A stretch of 64,000 bases of DNA, taken from positions 95,418,001 through 95,482,000 of the forward strand of contig OZ231127.1 in assembly GCA_965153355.1 (NCBI GenBank), written 5' to 3'. This document shows positions 10,064-21,110 of this stretch, in pieces; the stretch's first letter is position 1; every line of letters starts with the position of its first letter. The notes beneath the pieces are model-generated. The model had not been told where the DNA came from and made no database searches. It saw only the letters and a list, made by a program, of their open reading frames with translations. Source of the stretch: Flaccisagitta enflata (Eukaryota; Chaetognatha; Sagittoidea; Aphragmophora). Both the position numbers and the translations under genes were made by a program.

Positions 10064-11876
10064 GAGCCTTCGCAAAACCGTGGCTATTTCATTCACGACT
10101 TCAGGACAACAAGGGATACGGAGGAGATGAATCTGGAAGACTGGAAGCGTGAAACGTTCCAATTGACAGAAAACATGACTATCTTCCAATGGTACGCTTT
10201 TCGATCACCCCTTAAAATTCTAGGTCCGCTAGGTCCTTTCATCATGCGACTTTCCTCCATATCACCATTTGCCTTTTTTCTTCTAGTTTTTCTTCCCCTA
10301 TTATTTCTAGTTTTTAAATCGCCTTACCTTCTCTTTATTTCTTTGTCCCTTTCTTTTCTCCTCGCACTTTACTTTCATTTCTGGAATCGTCATTTTCAAA
10401 TTGAGCACGGGTTTGCCATATTCGAACTGATCAAGGGTGAGACCAAAGTTTTTGTTTCTCTAGAAAAAAACCGCGACGGAATTCTTTTTCAAATAGCCCC
10501 AAATTTGGAGACGGTGAGGGATAATGCCAAGGATGCGGGTCGTGGTCTGGTGGAAAAAATCCGTTCTTCTGAAAGTTTAGGTTTTGAAAGAGCTTTGGAA
10601 AGCGTTGTTCCCATGGAACTGATTTTGCAATTTGACAATCTTTTTGACGCGTACTACAGTCTTTTGAGGGAAAACTGTCAACATACAGTTACGAAACTAC
10701 TTTCCGGTTTGGCAGAGAACTCATTGAAGTTGAAGTTTCCAATCCCAGGGTCAGATGAAAAGGTTGGTTTGGGCGATGATGCAACTGTCACATTTGTTGA
10801 AAAGCTGTATCCAAGATGGGCTGAAGGGAAAGTTCAACAATTCCCCGAAATTCCAGAACCTTTCGCATTGATTGTAGAGGGATTGCCAAAACCCGCGTCT
10901 CTTAGTCATCAACTTTTGATTGTTAAACAGCGGATCATCAACTTTTTGTTAAAAGAAGAGAATTTGAATTTTCTGAAAGGCCGCAAAGCAATCTTCTCCA
11001 AGTTAGACAGGGAATCATTCAAAGTACAAATTCACGAAACGAATTCTCAGAAGATGACTTCTTCAAATTTCATCGATCATATTGCTAGACTATGGACCAA
11101 TGTTCTAGATATTGTCGCTGTGTTTGAGGATTTAGGCGTTATCGTATTCCATTTTTTTATCGAGTCTCAAAACAGCGATCAAGTTCGAGATATTGGGCAA
11201 AAACTGGAACTCGCTTCCAAAATTGAAAATCTTTCATACAGAGGGAAGAATTCCATCCACGTTGTAACAATCTCTCTGGAATATGAAGGCGCCGATGTGA
11301 GAGTTGGATCTTTGAAAAAAGGAGAATTCGGAGGGAAGATGAATCTCGGATTTCCTTTTGCAATATCAGTGTCGGCTCTTGAAGATAATCTGTTAAAATG
11401 CTTCAGGGAACTAGTCACTACTTACTCGCAAAATGAGACATCTCCACGTTCCCCTTCTGTCTCTATCATCTGTGGTGAACACCCAGAGCCTCTTATTATG
11501 ACACCTTTGCAAAAATTCACGGCCAAGCTGTTTCTACTACAAAACATGAAAAACAGAGATTTCCTCATCCACGATCGTCTCATCAAGCAAGAGTTTGGCC
11601 CAACAGAATTTTGCGTTTGGACGCCGCAGCAAAAAAATATCATCGATGAGGCAAAAATCGCGTTTCAAAATGAAGATCCACCTCAGATTCAGTGGGTGAT
11701 TCAAGGCTGTTTTGGAAGTGGGAAGACTTTGGTCCTCATGCAATTGGCCAAGGAATATTTGGCCAGTGGAAATGGTAGGAATGTTTTCATTTGCGTTCAT
11801 GATAATTATGAGCAACTGACCAATATGATTTCAGATCATATTACCGAAAATGGATTGGAGAATCAAGTTTCAGTTG
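9971..11876 (+). CDS. polyQ membrane P-loop protein with helicase-like motifs, exon 1
   Basis: Start chosen at the ATG (9971) just after a likely acceptor at 9935. Residues 3 to about 33 are polyglutamine from a CAA microsatellite. Two hydrophobic segments (about residues 98-137) suggest membrane anchoring. Next comes a region with HGFAIFEL and ENCQHTVTKLL, faintly like the His and Asn-Cys motifs of LRAT/NlpC-P60 proteins (tentative). Near residues 579-586 is a clear Walker A motif, GCFGSGKT, followed by LVLMQLAKEYL. I do not recognise the family; a superfamily-1 or Schlafen-like P-loop ATPase is possible. The frame stops at 11918, but a phase-1 intron (11877-11995) or a one-base shift restores the frame of the next segment. 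The gene lies antisense inside a FREM-type intron. Confidence 0.7.
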
Positions 11877-11995
11877 GTAATACACCAACAGGGATGACCG
11901 ATTTTGGTTTGATGGCTTAATTTCATGGGAAAAAGACACCCTCTGCAAATTCAAGTTTCCGTATCCATCCATTATTGTTTTTACAATATATGCAG

Positions 11996-12717
11996 AGGCC
12001 AAAGTGAGAAGAATGTGTCCCAATTATTTCCAATGCATGCCTTGGATAAATGATTTGCATGTGAAATCGCTCAGTGGAAATCTTCGCGCCTCCATTGAAA
12101 TCTCAACAATGACAGCAAAATGTCAAGATTATCTGAGACAAGAAAATTGGCCAGCGGGCGAACCAGTCGTTTCCAAAATCCAATGGTCTTCCACGCTGCC
12201 TACCATCATCAATATCCATGATAATAGCAACGACAGGTCTTCATTTTTGCAAAATTGCAACGCGCATTTGAAACAATTGGTGGTACAGAAAAAAAAAGTT
12301 ATGGTTTCCGCTTATATGCATGGTTCGTTGACAGAGAAACTCGAAGAGATGTGCAATGTGCAAGGATTAGAAAACGTATCATTTGGTCAGAGTGAGAAAA
12401 TTCTTGGCAGCGAACACCAATGTGTGGTGGTAATTCTGGATTTAGCATCGAGCACTCCACCGATGAATAATCTTGTCGAAGTAGTGACAAGAGCCACAAC
12501 TTCTCTTCATTTTATTCTTAACACATGCCTAGAGCCTGCCTTTGTCAGTGATATTCCAATGTACCAGCATGAACTTTGTCGCTTTTATGAGACGGAGTCC
12601 AGGTTGGCAGCTTTGTTATCCCAAATCGCAGTTTCTGGTGAGAAAATTCTCATTATTGACGTTTACGATCTTGTTCCAACGGCAGTAGTTGACGCGATGA
12701 AAGATCTTCAGGCGAAA
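11996..12717 (+). CDS. same P-loop protein, exon 2
   Basis: Acceptor ATATGCAG/AGGCC completes G/AG. Reads CPNYFQCMPWINDLHVKSL, CVVVILDLASSTPP and LVEVVTRATTSLHFIL; the last resembles helicase motif VI ('VALTRAxxxL'). The donor AAA/GTGAGTAAG at 12718 is near-consensus and in phase 0. Upstream, this frame stays open from 11881, so the 119-nt 'intron' could instead be coding with an indel. No convincing DEAQ-type motif II is seen either way. Confidence 0.65.
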
Positions 12718-13822
12718 GTGAGTAAGCTCGTGAATTTGACCCTCACATGCATATCTTCGGCTAGCATGTAAAAAAAAAAAAAATTGTTGAGGGTGGCAAA
12801 AAAAAAGTGATTTCTATGTAAAATTGCATCAGGAATCCATTTCTGATGTTTTTAGGGCCCTACGAGGGGGCCCTTAGAAACGCACCCAAAAAAACAGCCA
12901 AAAATAGCCTATTTTGGCTTTTTTTGTTGAAAATTTTTTGTATAATGAGACCCCAACCCCTAAATTTTTTTGGTGGTAATACTTCTTAATGTAAGAGACT
13001 GAAAAAAAAATGATCATGATGCTAAGTGATGTTTGGGGTACCTTAAAAGGCCCAAAAAGGGCCCGTAAAACATAGAAATATCACTTTTTTATTCATTGCG
13101 CGTCTAAAAATGCTCGGATTCCTACAAAATTTGAAATGGAACTTCTCATTTTATGCAACAAGCTTCCTGCAAAGTTTTGTGGCCACTTTTGAAAAGCTTC
13201 ATGTTGAAATTATGCTAAAAAAACCAAAATTCGACAAAAAAAAAACCAATTTTTGAGTTTTCTTACATGAAAACACTATTTCAAGGTCCCTGAATCCTAT
13301 TTTTTTTTTTTGAAAATGGTTAGTCATGCATCTTCAGAGATCCCAGAAAAAATTTCAGCAGATATTTCCAAAAAATGGCCGAGTTATTGCGGTTCAAAAT
13401 GACCTGGTAAATGAAAAAAAACACAATTTTTTAACTTCAAGGCTGTAGAACTGAAAAATTATACTAAAAATACCTGGAAAATAGACAAATTAAAAAGAAA
13501 ATGCATGGGGAATCCATTACTGGTGGTTTGGGGCTCTACAAGGGGGCCCCTGGAAACACCAAAAAAAGCTAAAAATGGCCTATTTTGGCTATTTTTGTAA
13601 AAATTTCTTGTTTAAAGAGATTCAATCCTTCCAATTTTTTTTGGGCTATACCTCTTGATGTAAGAGACTGATGGAAAGAGAATCATGATGGTAGGTGATG
13701 GTTGGGGTACCTAAAAAGGCCCAAAAAGGGCCTGTAAAACATAAAGATATCATTTTTTTATTCACTGCGCGTCCAAAAATGTTTGGATTCTAAAAAAATT
13801 TGAAATAGAATTTCTCATTTTA

Positions 13823-14165
13823 CTGCCTGGGAAATAAGTATTGCAACACCTAGGGTAAAAGTTCATTTATTGATCAATACAATACAAGAAAAGTCAATAT
13901 AAGTGAATTAGTATTTGTTATATCCTCCTTGGGACTGAATGACAGCTTCCTTTTGCCTCGGCACCGATTTGTAGAGGTTTTCCAGGTAATCTGGCGTGAC
14001 TTGTCTCCAGACCTTCCTTGCGATTTTTTTTAACCCTGCGATCAATGTGGCGCGCTCTTTTCACTGTAAGTTTTTCATCCAATTCCAAAAGTTTTTGATC
14101 GGAATAAGATCTGGTGAGTTCCTAGGCCATCCCTTGAACCTTTTGACACCGTGATCTTGATCAAA
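13823..14165 (-). pseudogene. Tc1/mariner transposase C-terminal remnant
   Basis: Minus-strand reading gives KGWPRNSPDLIPIKNFWNWM, then KKIARKVWRQVTPDYLENLY and a C-terminus ending GGYNKY and stop (13908). This is the Tc1 catalytic-domain end. The residue aligned with the third catalytic acid (E of the usual PIENLW) is K, and the frame is broken near 14060. The end CTGCCTGGGAAATAAGTATT next to TA (13821) is the terminal repeat. The N-terminal part is missing or degraded. It sits within a monomer of the palindromic array. Confidence 0.85.
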
Positions 14166-14321
14166 CTAATTCTACAAAAATGGCACTGCTGTCCATAAGA
14201 TTTTGTAGACAGGTAGCGAGAAGAACTAATGCAATTTTTTTCATGATTTTCAAAAAACAATGTTTTTACGTTTCCTTGCGCCATTTCTAAACGAATCGAC
14301 CGAGAATTCTGCGGTTGATGA

Positions 14322-14405
14322 AACAAGTAACCCGGGGTTACAACGATGCGTCCACATGCTGGTTAGCTTGTAAATGATCGCTCTCGCTCTCTCTCTCTCA
14401 CTCTC

Positions 14406-14445
<40 letters not shown>

Positions 14446-14632
14446 AACATTGCATCAGCCCAATGTCAGAAAATAGAATGATGAAATCGACTTTGCAATC
14501 GTTTGCGATCGTTTTCAACTCGAGCGTGACGGACCGACGGACCGACCGATGGACCGACCGACGAACTGACCGACCGACGGACCAACGGACGGACAAAGCC
14601 TCTTATAGAGATGCGCGGACGCATCTAAAAAG
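14322..14632 (-). mobile_element. covarying-hairpin element, family C, with internal (GA)n
   Basis: Minus orientation. AACAAG at 14322, word GATGCGTCC at 14345-14353, a CT/GA microsatellite, TTTGCAATCGTTTGCGATCG, a GGACCGAC run, then hairpin GATGCGCGGACGCATC at 14610-14625 and TAAAAAG. The terminal word and hairpin arm are complementary. A partial relative is at 60914. Confidence 0.85.
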
Positions 14633-16461
14633 TAAAGAGCCTGTTTGCATGAAAAATTCTACTAAGAGTACCTGGAAAAAAGTAAATGTATTAAAAAATG
14701 CATGGTGAATCTATTTCAGATGGTTTAAGGGCCCTTTAAGGGGGCCCCTAGAAATGCACCAAAAAGACTTGCCATAAATGGCCTGTTTTTGCTATATTTG
14801 GTAAAAAGAAATTTATTAATGAGACTCCAACCTTAAAAATTTTAGGTAAGAATACTTCTTGATGAAAGAGACTGAAAAAAAGAATCATGATGGTAGGTAA
14901 TGTTTGGGGTACCTGAAAGGCCCAAAAACGGGTGTTAAAACAATGATACAAATTTCTTATTCATTGTGCTTTAAAAATGCTTGGATTTCTTGAAAAAATT
15001 GAAATAGAACTTTGCATTCAATGCAAAAAGCTCACTGTTAATTTTTGGTTCCTTCATTGGAGTATTTCATGAAAAAGATTGAAATCCACAAAAAAGCATC
15101 CCCCCCTACCTCTGTAAATTCAATTTTCATTTTCGTTTAAACCAGTGTTTTTTAAAAAATAGTTGTTCCTGCATGTGAACAGTAAACAAAAAGATGATCA
15201 ACTTTACAGCACCGGTATGACTCAGCCTGGACCACATGCTTAGAACCTTTAAGTGTACCAAAAAATTTTTGATTCACTTACTGGCAAACAATGAATACCA
15301 TTTTTTTGGGGGGGGCGAATTTTTTTTTAGCATAATTTTACCATGAAGCTGTGCAAAAGTGGCTAAAAAATTTTGCAGGAAGCTTTTTACATGAAATGAG
15401 AATTTCCATTTTAAATTTTTTAGGAATCCAAGCATTTCTGGACGCGCAGTGAATGAAAAAATGATATCTTTATGTTTTACGGGCCCTTTTTGGGCCTTTT
15501 TAGGTACCCCAACCATCACCCACCATCATGATTCTCTTTCCATCAGTCTCTTACATCAAGAAGTATGGCCCCAAAAAATTTTAAAGGATTGAATCTCTTT
15601 AGACAAGAATTTTTACCAAAAATAGCCAAAATAGGCCATTTTTAGCTTTTTTGGGGTGTGTTTCCAGGGGGCCCCCTTGTAGATCCCCCAAACCACCAGT
15701 AATGGATTCCCCATGCATTTTCTTTTTAATTTGTCTATTTTCCAGGTACTTTTGGTATAATTTTTCAGTTCTACAGCCTTGAAGTTAAAAAATTGTGTTT
15801 TGTTTCATTTACCAGGTCATTTTGAACTGTAATAACTCGGCCATTTTTTGGAAATATCTGCTGAAATTTTTTCTGGGATCTCTCAAGATGCATGACTAAC
15901 CATTTTCAAAAAAAAAATAGGATTCAGGGACCTTGAAATAGTGTTTTCATGTAAGAAAACTTAAAAATTGGGTTTTTTTGGTCGAATTTTGGTTTTTTTA
16001 GCATAATTTCATCATGAAGCTTTTCAAAAGTGGCCACAAAACTTTGCAGGAAGCTTGTTGCATAAAATGAGATGTTCCATTTCAAATTTTGTAGGAATCC
16101 AAGCATTTTTAGACTCGCAATGAATAAAAAAGTGATATTTCTATGTTTTACGGGCCCTTTTTGGGCCTTTTTTAGTACCCCAAACATCACTAAGCATCAT
16201 GATCATTTTTTTTTCAGTCTCTTACATCAAGAAGTATTACCACCAAAAAAATTTAGGGGTTGGGGTCTCATTAAACAAAAAATTTTCAACAAAAATAGCC
16301 AAAATAGGCTATTTTTGGCTGTTTTTTTGGGTGCGTTTCTAGGGGCCCCCTCGTAGGGCCCTAAAAACATCAGAAATGGATTCCTGATGCAATTTTACAT
16401 AGAAATCACTTTTTCTTTGCCACCCTCAACGATTTTTTTTTTCTTACAAGAAATAATGCAG

Positions 16462-16533
16462 CTAGCTGAACTTATGCAGAAGACGGTTGAGAACAATCAG
16501 AGAGGAAACGAAAAAGTTTTTTCTGGTCGTTGA
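16462..16533 (+). CDS. same P-loop protein, putative exon 3 with stop
   Basis: Acceptor AATAATGCAG/CTAGCT joins in phase 0 to exon 2. Reads LAELMQKTVENNQRGNEKVF and ends SGR-stop at 16531. A frame one base away stays open to 16714 (LVVEICPAYVLSHVSVY, then LVDNEEDWPQLTKRYDLESI) and looks protein-like, so an indel in the GTTTTTTC run may have truncated the gene. This is the least certain part of the model. Confidence 0.45.
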   Translation, partial: LAELMQKTVENNQRGNEKVFSGR

Positions 16534-16718
16534 AATCTGTCCAGCTTATGTGCTGAGTCATGTCTCAGTTTATTGCATTCCGCCTGTTATCGAAATCATG
16601 TTGGTTGACAATGAAGAAGACTGGCCACAGCTCACAAAGAGATATGACTTAGAGAGTATTAGGAAGGGTATCTTACATTTCTTCACATCGTATTATGACG
16701 ACATTGAGGTATAGAATG

Positions 16719-16887
16719 AACAAGGCCGGATACACGGCCATACCAGTTGCGGACGGGTGGGCAGGGGCGGAAATGCGCGTTTTCACACTTTTTGACTCGT
16801 GCTCACCGACGGACCGACCGACGGACTGACCGACCGACGGACGGACGGACAAAGACTCTTATAGAGTTGCGTGTCCGCAACTAAAAA
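16719..16887 (-). mobile_element. covarying-hairpin element, family B (well preserved)
   Basis: Minus orientation. AACAAGGCCGGATACACGGC, word GTTGCGGAC at 16746-16754, GGGTGGGCAGGGGCGG, TTTTCACACTTTTTGACTCG, a GACGGACC run, CTCTTATAGA, hairpin GTTGCGTGTCCGCAAC at 16866-16881, TAAAAA. The terminal word is perfectly repeated in the hairpin. Confidence 0.9.
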
Positions 16888-16889
16888 GA

Positions 16890-17580
16890 AAATGACAATG
16901 ACGACAACAACAACTTCATCGACAGCAACATATACAACTACAACATAAACAACCACAGCAACAACATCTACATGAACACGAACAGCAAGATAAACAACAA
17001 TGATTTCAACAACAATAACAACAGAAACAACAACAATGGCTACTATGACAATAACGATGAAACATTCCTGTCCGAGTATCTAGGTGGATTTCTTCATTAC
17101 TGATATGCACTTCAAGGAAAGAACGGAGCCACTTGCAGATTTCGTCTCACTGAAAGTTTTTCTCCATTCCTTACTTTTGTTCTTACACCCCTCCTCTGTT
17201 TGCATGTTTGTATCGCAAATGATTACTATTTCGCATCTTATTGTTACATCGTAGTTATAGTTTATTTGAGGTCAGTATTATCATGTCTGTTTGAAAACTT
17301 TGAAAACTCATGTCTCTTTATTAATAACGTAGTATCGCAATGAAGCGTTATATATCAGATTTTCTCATCTTCTTATGAACGGGTCAGCTATCTATTTAGT
17401 CATCGACCTAATACGCCTCTTTCTCCGATGAGCTCACATAATTGAATTCACTAAGCAAAAGAAAAAAAATATATTTTTTTCTTCATTATGTTAAATGTAA
17501 AATACAGGCATGCCAGCCTTTGAGCATAGGACATGCAGTCTCATAGATTTTGTTGTTGTTTCTATACATGTTAGTATACA
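16890..17580. other. intron stretch, CAA-rich then unassigned
   Basis: An imperfect ACAACA/CAACAA stretch (16895-17065), then AT-rich sequence. No gene recognised. Confidence 0.5.
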
Positions 17581-17603
17581 TGCAATAAGGCAGTTTCGCT
17601 ATA

Positions 17604-18210
17604 AACATTGCACAAAAAAATACGGAAGAAAATGTTTTTTAGAGATTCAAATTCATCCAATGAAAAAAACAAAGCAAAATCCATGACCGTTTAAAAACTT
17701 TGCGAAAGATCTTCAAAATGAGGCCATGCTGGTTGTTATGTCTTTATTTGTTAAGAAATGACATAATAAAGAAGAGGTGGTCATAAATGTAAAAATTGAA
17801 GTCGTAGATGTTGTTTCTTTGATATTCTTTGATATTTCATAAAAAAGATGGAAAACACATTAACTTTAACTTTTTTTATTAGTTGATTTTAAAGATTTTT
17901 TAAATTTTCTTTCATTCTAGACCAATCCGCAGATCTGCATCTGCATCTGCATCTCAAACCGTTTAAAAGTTAGAGCTTGTTAAAGTGAACTACTTTATTT
18001 TCAAAACCTTTTTTTTCAATCTGACCACAAATGCAATGTTTTCATTTATCTTTAATCTTATGCCATTTCTAAACGGATAAAGCTAGAATGGCCAGCAACC
18101 TCGCATTTGAAAGACCTTTTACAGAGCTTTCAAAAAACTATGAATTTCTATAGTTAGAGTCTTCTCTTCAGCAAAAATCACCAAAACAAGTTTTATTTTT
18201 GTGCTATGGT
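17604..18210. mobile_element. MITE nested in a pogo/Tigger-like MITE
   Basis: Inverted ends AACATTGCACAAAAA / TTTTTGTGCTATGGTT. It splits an older element whose other copy at 40349 reads GCAATAAGGCAGCTTC..GGCATAATTTAGCCC. Carries the shared core GCCATTTCTAAACGGATAAA and a CATTCTAGACCAATCC stretch also seen near 28030 and 45405. Confidence 0.7.
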
Positions 18211-18271
18211 TATGGCATAATTTGGCCCAGTCGCTTAACATGGGCTCTATATACAGTGAAGCTTATTTGTA

Positions 18272-19490
18272 CTACCTAGGAAATAAGTCTTCGTTCACCT
18301 TTAAGTAGTAATAAATACACCTCTAGTAATGATAAGTAGGAAAAATCGGTGAGATTTAAAAACTGCTTCAAAAGTTCTACCTTTTGGCACCGATCCCATT
18401 CTTGTGGCTCAAAGCGTTTAGAAATGAGAGCAATTTGAAGACAACTACTCTTCTTTGAAAATGCAGAAAAATCAGAGATGAATCCGTTTTGGTAAGCGCA
18501 TTCATCAACATACCAGTCAAAACATTGTTTTAGCTGATTAAGTAAATCATTATGGAATTTTTTATCAACCACTATATGAAATTCCCATTAACAGGGTGTC
18601 CAATAAATTTGGTAAAATCAATATTGCACAAAAACTATACTTCTAGATGACCTGGTAAGCCGAAATTTGGTATGTACCCTCCCAATTAGTCCTATTACAT
18701 GTTAGAATGCACGGTTTTTCATGAGGACTTCCCTGGTTTAAACAGGAAGGAGTTATGCTCAAGACCAATTTTCCAATTTTACGGGATTTTTACAAGTGAA
18801 AAGTGGGAAAGGAGAGCCACCATATGGTTTACTATGACATCAAATTTGGTTTCCCAATAAGGTCAATAAATAAGGGGATATACATTATTGAAGTAGGACT
18901 GCCCTACTGACTCATTATTAGAACAATGCATGGAAAAAAATCTGCTGAATTAATCCAACAGATACCATCTATTTCCCTCAGTCTATCAAAGCCAATTTTC
19001 TCAAGACCACTGCAGATCAACCTTTCCTGCCTTGTACAGATCCCATTTTATGGATTCTTGCTGCCTGTGTGGTAATAAATATTCATAAACAACCCACCCT
19101 TATGTTTAACCCTTTTTCCAACTGAAATAATCATCTAGGAATAATTTTTGGATGTTCTTTTTCAAATTTGACCAAATTTAATGGACACCCTGTTAAGTCC
19201 CAATTTCAAAACAGTTGAAAACATTTTGCCTAAAATTAGGCCTCCGAAACAGGAAGGATTAATGATATCAACTGAATGGCTGAAAAATATTCGCGTTAAA
19301 ATCTGCAGTGACTTATCTTGGCATAACTCATTTTTGAACTGAGAAAAAGTGACCAAACTAAATAGAGGCAGTCATAGCCTAAGCGGGACATCAGATGAGG
19401 TACTGAAAAGGAGAAAACCTTAACCCACTTGATATTTATTCAGTAAATGAACATCCTCATCAAGTGAACTAAGACTTTTTTCCTAGGTAG
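18272..19490. mobile_element. TA-flanked element, 1.2 kb, with nested MITE
   Basis: Ends CTACCTAGGAAATAAGTCTT / GACTTTTTTCCTAGGTAG between TA dinucleotides (18270-18271, 19491-19492). The ends resemble those of the Tc1 relic at 13823 (CTGCCTGGGAAATAAGTATT). Contains a TTAA-flanked insertion at 18592-19192. A minus-strand open frame at 18276-18572 contains the shared core and shows no known domain. Confidence 0.8.
18592..19192. mobile_element. piggyBac-type MITE (TTAA target)
   Basis: Ends CAGGGTGTCCAATAAATTTG and its near complement ..GGACACCCTG, flanked by TTAA at 18588-18591 and 19193-19196. 601 bp, non-coding. TTAA duplication is the piggyBac signature. Confidence 0.85.
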
Positions 19491-19491
19491 T

Positions 19492-19664
19492 ATATAAGTC
19501 GCGTACGGTTGGGCAGGGGCCATATTTAAGGTCACCAGACCATTTGGGCAGGAGCAGTGAGGTCAAAGAAATAAAATCATAAAAAAAGTAAAGTGTGACC
19601 GACCGACCGACCGACCGACCGATGGACAAAGCGGGTTGTATAGTCGCGTGCACGCGACTAAAAA
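19492..19664 (-). mobile_element. covarying-hairpin element, family A
   Basis: 3' word GTCGCGTAC at 19498, GGTTGGGCAGGGGCC, GACCGACC run, hairpin GTCGCGTGCACGCGAC at 19643-19658, TAAAAA. The extreme 3' end is missing at the junction with the TA element. Confidence 0.8.
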
Positions 19665-20372
19665 GGTTTTGTGGGATAGTTGAGATTCTTCTTCCTCATC
19701 GCGCAAACGATGGCTGCTGGGAACTGTAACTGAAAGCGAGCTCTTGCTTAATGCCTCAATTGGACTATAGACTCAATGAACTTATAACTTGCTTTCACCT
19801 AGACATGGGGAAACTCTCGAAACACATCCTGTCAAATCTTTGAAAATCTTACGTAAGTTTATGAAGTACGACAGAAAACGCTAAATTTCTTTTGCTACGC
19901 GACAGCCTTGTCGAATTAGCACCTCTGAGTGATAGGTGTTAGATCTAGAGTTTTGTGAAGGTGAATGGATGGTGATGTGGAGATGATTTGGAATATATGG
20001 AAGAAAGAAACGGATTCCAGCAACTTTTCATGAAGCCAATACAGCTCTTTGAGTCAAGTTTGACTGGTCCAATTGATGAGGAATTTTGTGTCAAAAAAGT
20101 GAAGAATTTGTCGTCAGATCATTTTACAAGCGTTTAAAGTTAAGCAACATACTTGGGCCTGACAAACATTACCATTACTTATTGGATCAAAGCGGGAAAT
20201 CAATTTTTGATTGTCAGTTCCCTGTCTATTTGATTTTGGCAGTCTGTGGTCATTTGCACAATACCAGTAGCGATAGAAACTTTCTTTCGCAAGCATAATA
20301 GCGTGCAACCTTGTTTCATCTGTCACCAAAGTTGTACATGAGCAAAGGAAAACTTGTTATCATTTAAGGAAA
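19665..20372. other. intron stretch, nothing assigned
   Basis: Unique-looking sequence. Open frames at about 20086-20330 on either strand show no domain, splice context or coding bias. Confidence 0.5.
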
Positions 20373-20490
20373 AACAAGGCCAAATAGGCCAAAAAGGTGC
20401 GACGTGTGGATCGTCGGACGAATGCGTTAACAACAGACCGACCAACCAACGGACACAGCCAGTGATAGAGGTGCTTTGTCGCACCTAAAA
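20373..20490 (-). mobile_element. covarying-hairpin element, family D
   Basis: AACAAGGCC..AATAGGCC, word GGTGCGAC near 20396, ACCGACC run, hairpin GGTGC-TTTGTC-GCACC at 20470-20485, TAAAAA. The 5' word GGTGCGAC pairs with both the hairpin arm and the 3' word. Confidence 0.85.
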
Positions 20491-20939
20491 ACATTTCAGA
20501 GTCATTTAGAATAATTTTGATCGTGTGAATAGGATAAGTTGGAAAAAACGAGGATGGTTGAATCCATATGACACAATGAAAATTATTGTGACACTTCAGT
20601 TTCGCCAAGAGCAAAAAAATCACCATGTTTTTTACCAAAAACAAATAACTCACCTGATAATATATGTCACTTTGGGTACTTAACAGAGAAAATTGATGCA
20701 AAATATCATCAGAAAAAAAAAATAGTGATTTTTTATTTAAAAATGACTAATTTCATAAATTTCAAAAATAAATATTTAAAGATTCATAAACAGATATCAA
20801 AAATTGTCTTATAGTAATGAAAATTGATATGCAGGTAGTTTGGTGCTTCATTTAACTACCATAAAAATTTCATGACTTTTCTTCACGAGGAAGTGCCCCA
20901 TTTAAAACTCTAAACAAAAACATCCATTTTTTCATATTT

Positions 20940-21110
20940 CTGTTGAATCTGACATAGGTGCACCCTAAATAACAAATTTGCATAGAAATTGAAAAAATTG
21001 AAAAACCAAAAACATCAGACCCTAGTAAATTACATTATCTCGGGTCTGATGTTTTTAGAAATGCAAAATTTTCAGCTATGTTCAAGATTTGTTATTTAGG
21101 GGATGAAAAA
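20940..21110. repeat. palindromic sequence with strong central hairpin
   Basis: Central arms AACATCAGACCC (21011) and GGGTCTGATGTT (21042). Outer arms CCCTAAATAACAAATTT and AGATTTGTTATTTAGGGG extend the symmetry. Probably a foldback MITE; a sister with different inner arm bases is at 26677-26721. Confidence 0.6.

Larger units (their letters stand above)
12771..16440. repeat. palindromic array of about 670-bp monomers
   Basis: Monomers share TTTGGGGTACCT..AAAGGCCC, GGGCCC..GGGGGCCCC and runs of AAAATAGCC. Direct copies begin near 12775, 13440 and 14640; inverted copies occupy about 15270-15790 and 15790-16440. The outer arms (12771-13440 against 15800-16440) match closely as inverted repeats. 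The array fills the second intron of the P-loop gene, starting about 55 bp after the donor and ending about 20 bp before the acceptor. No transposase belongs to it. Confidence 0.88.

Noticed and set aside
18276-18572. 98-residue minus-strand ORF
   Set aside because: Lies wholly inside a TA-flanked element and begins in its terminal repeat. No transposase motif.
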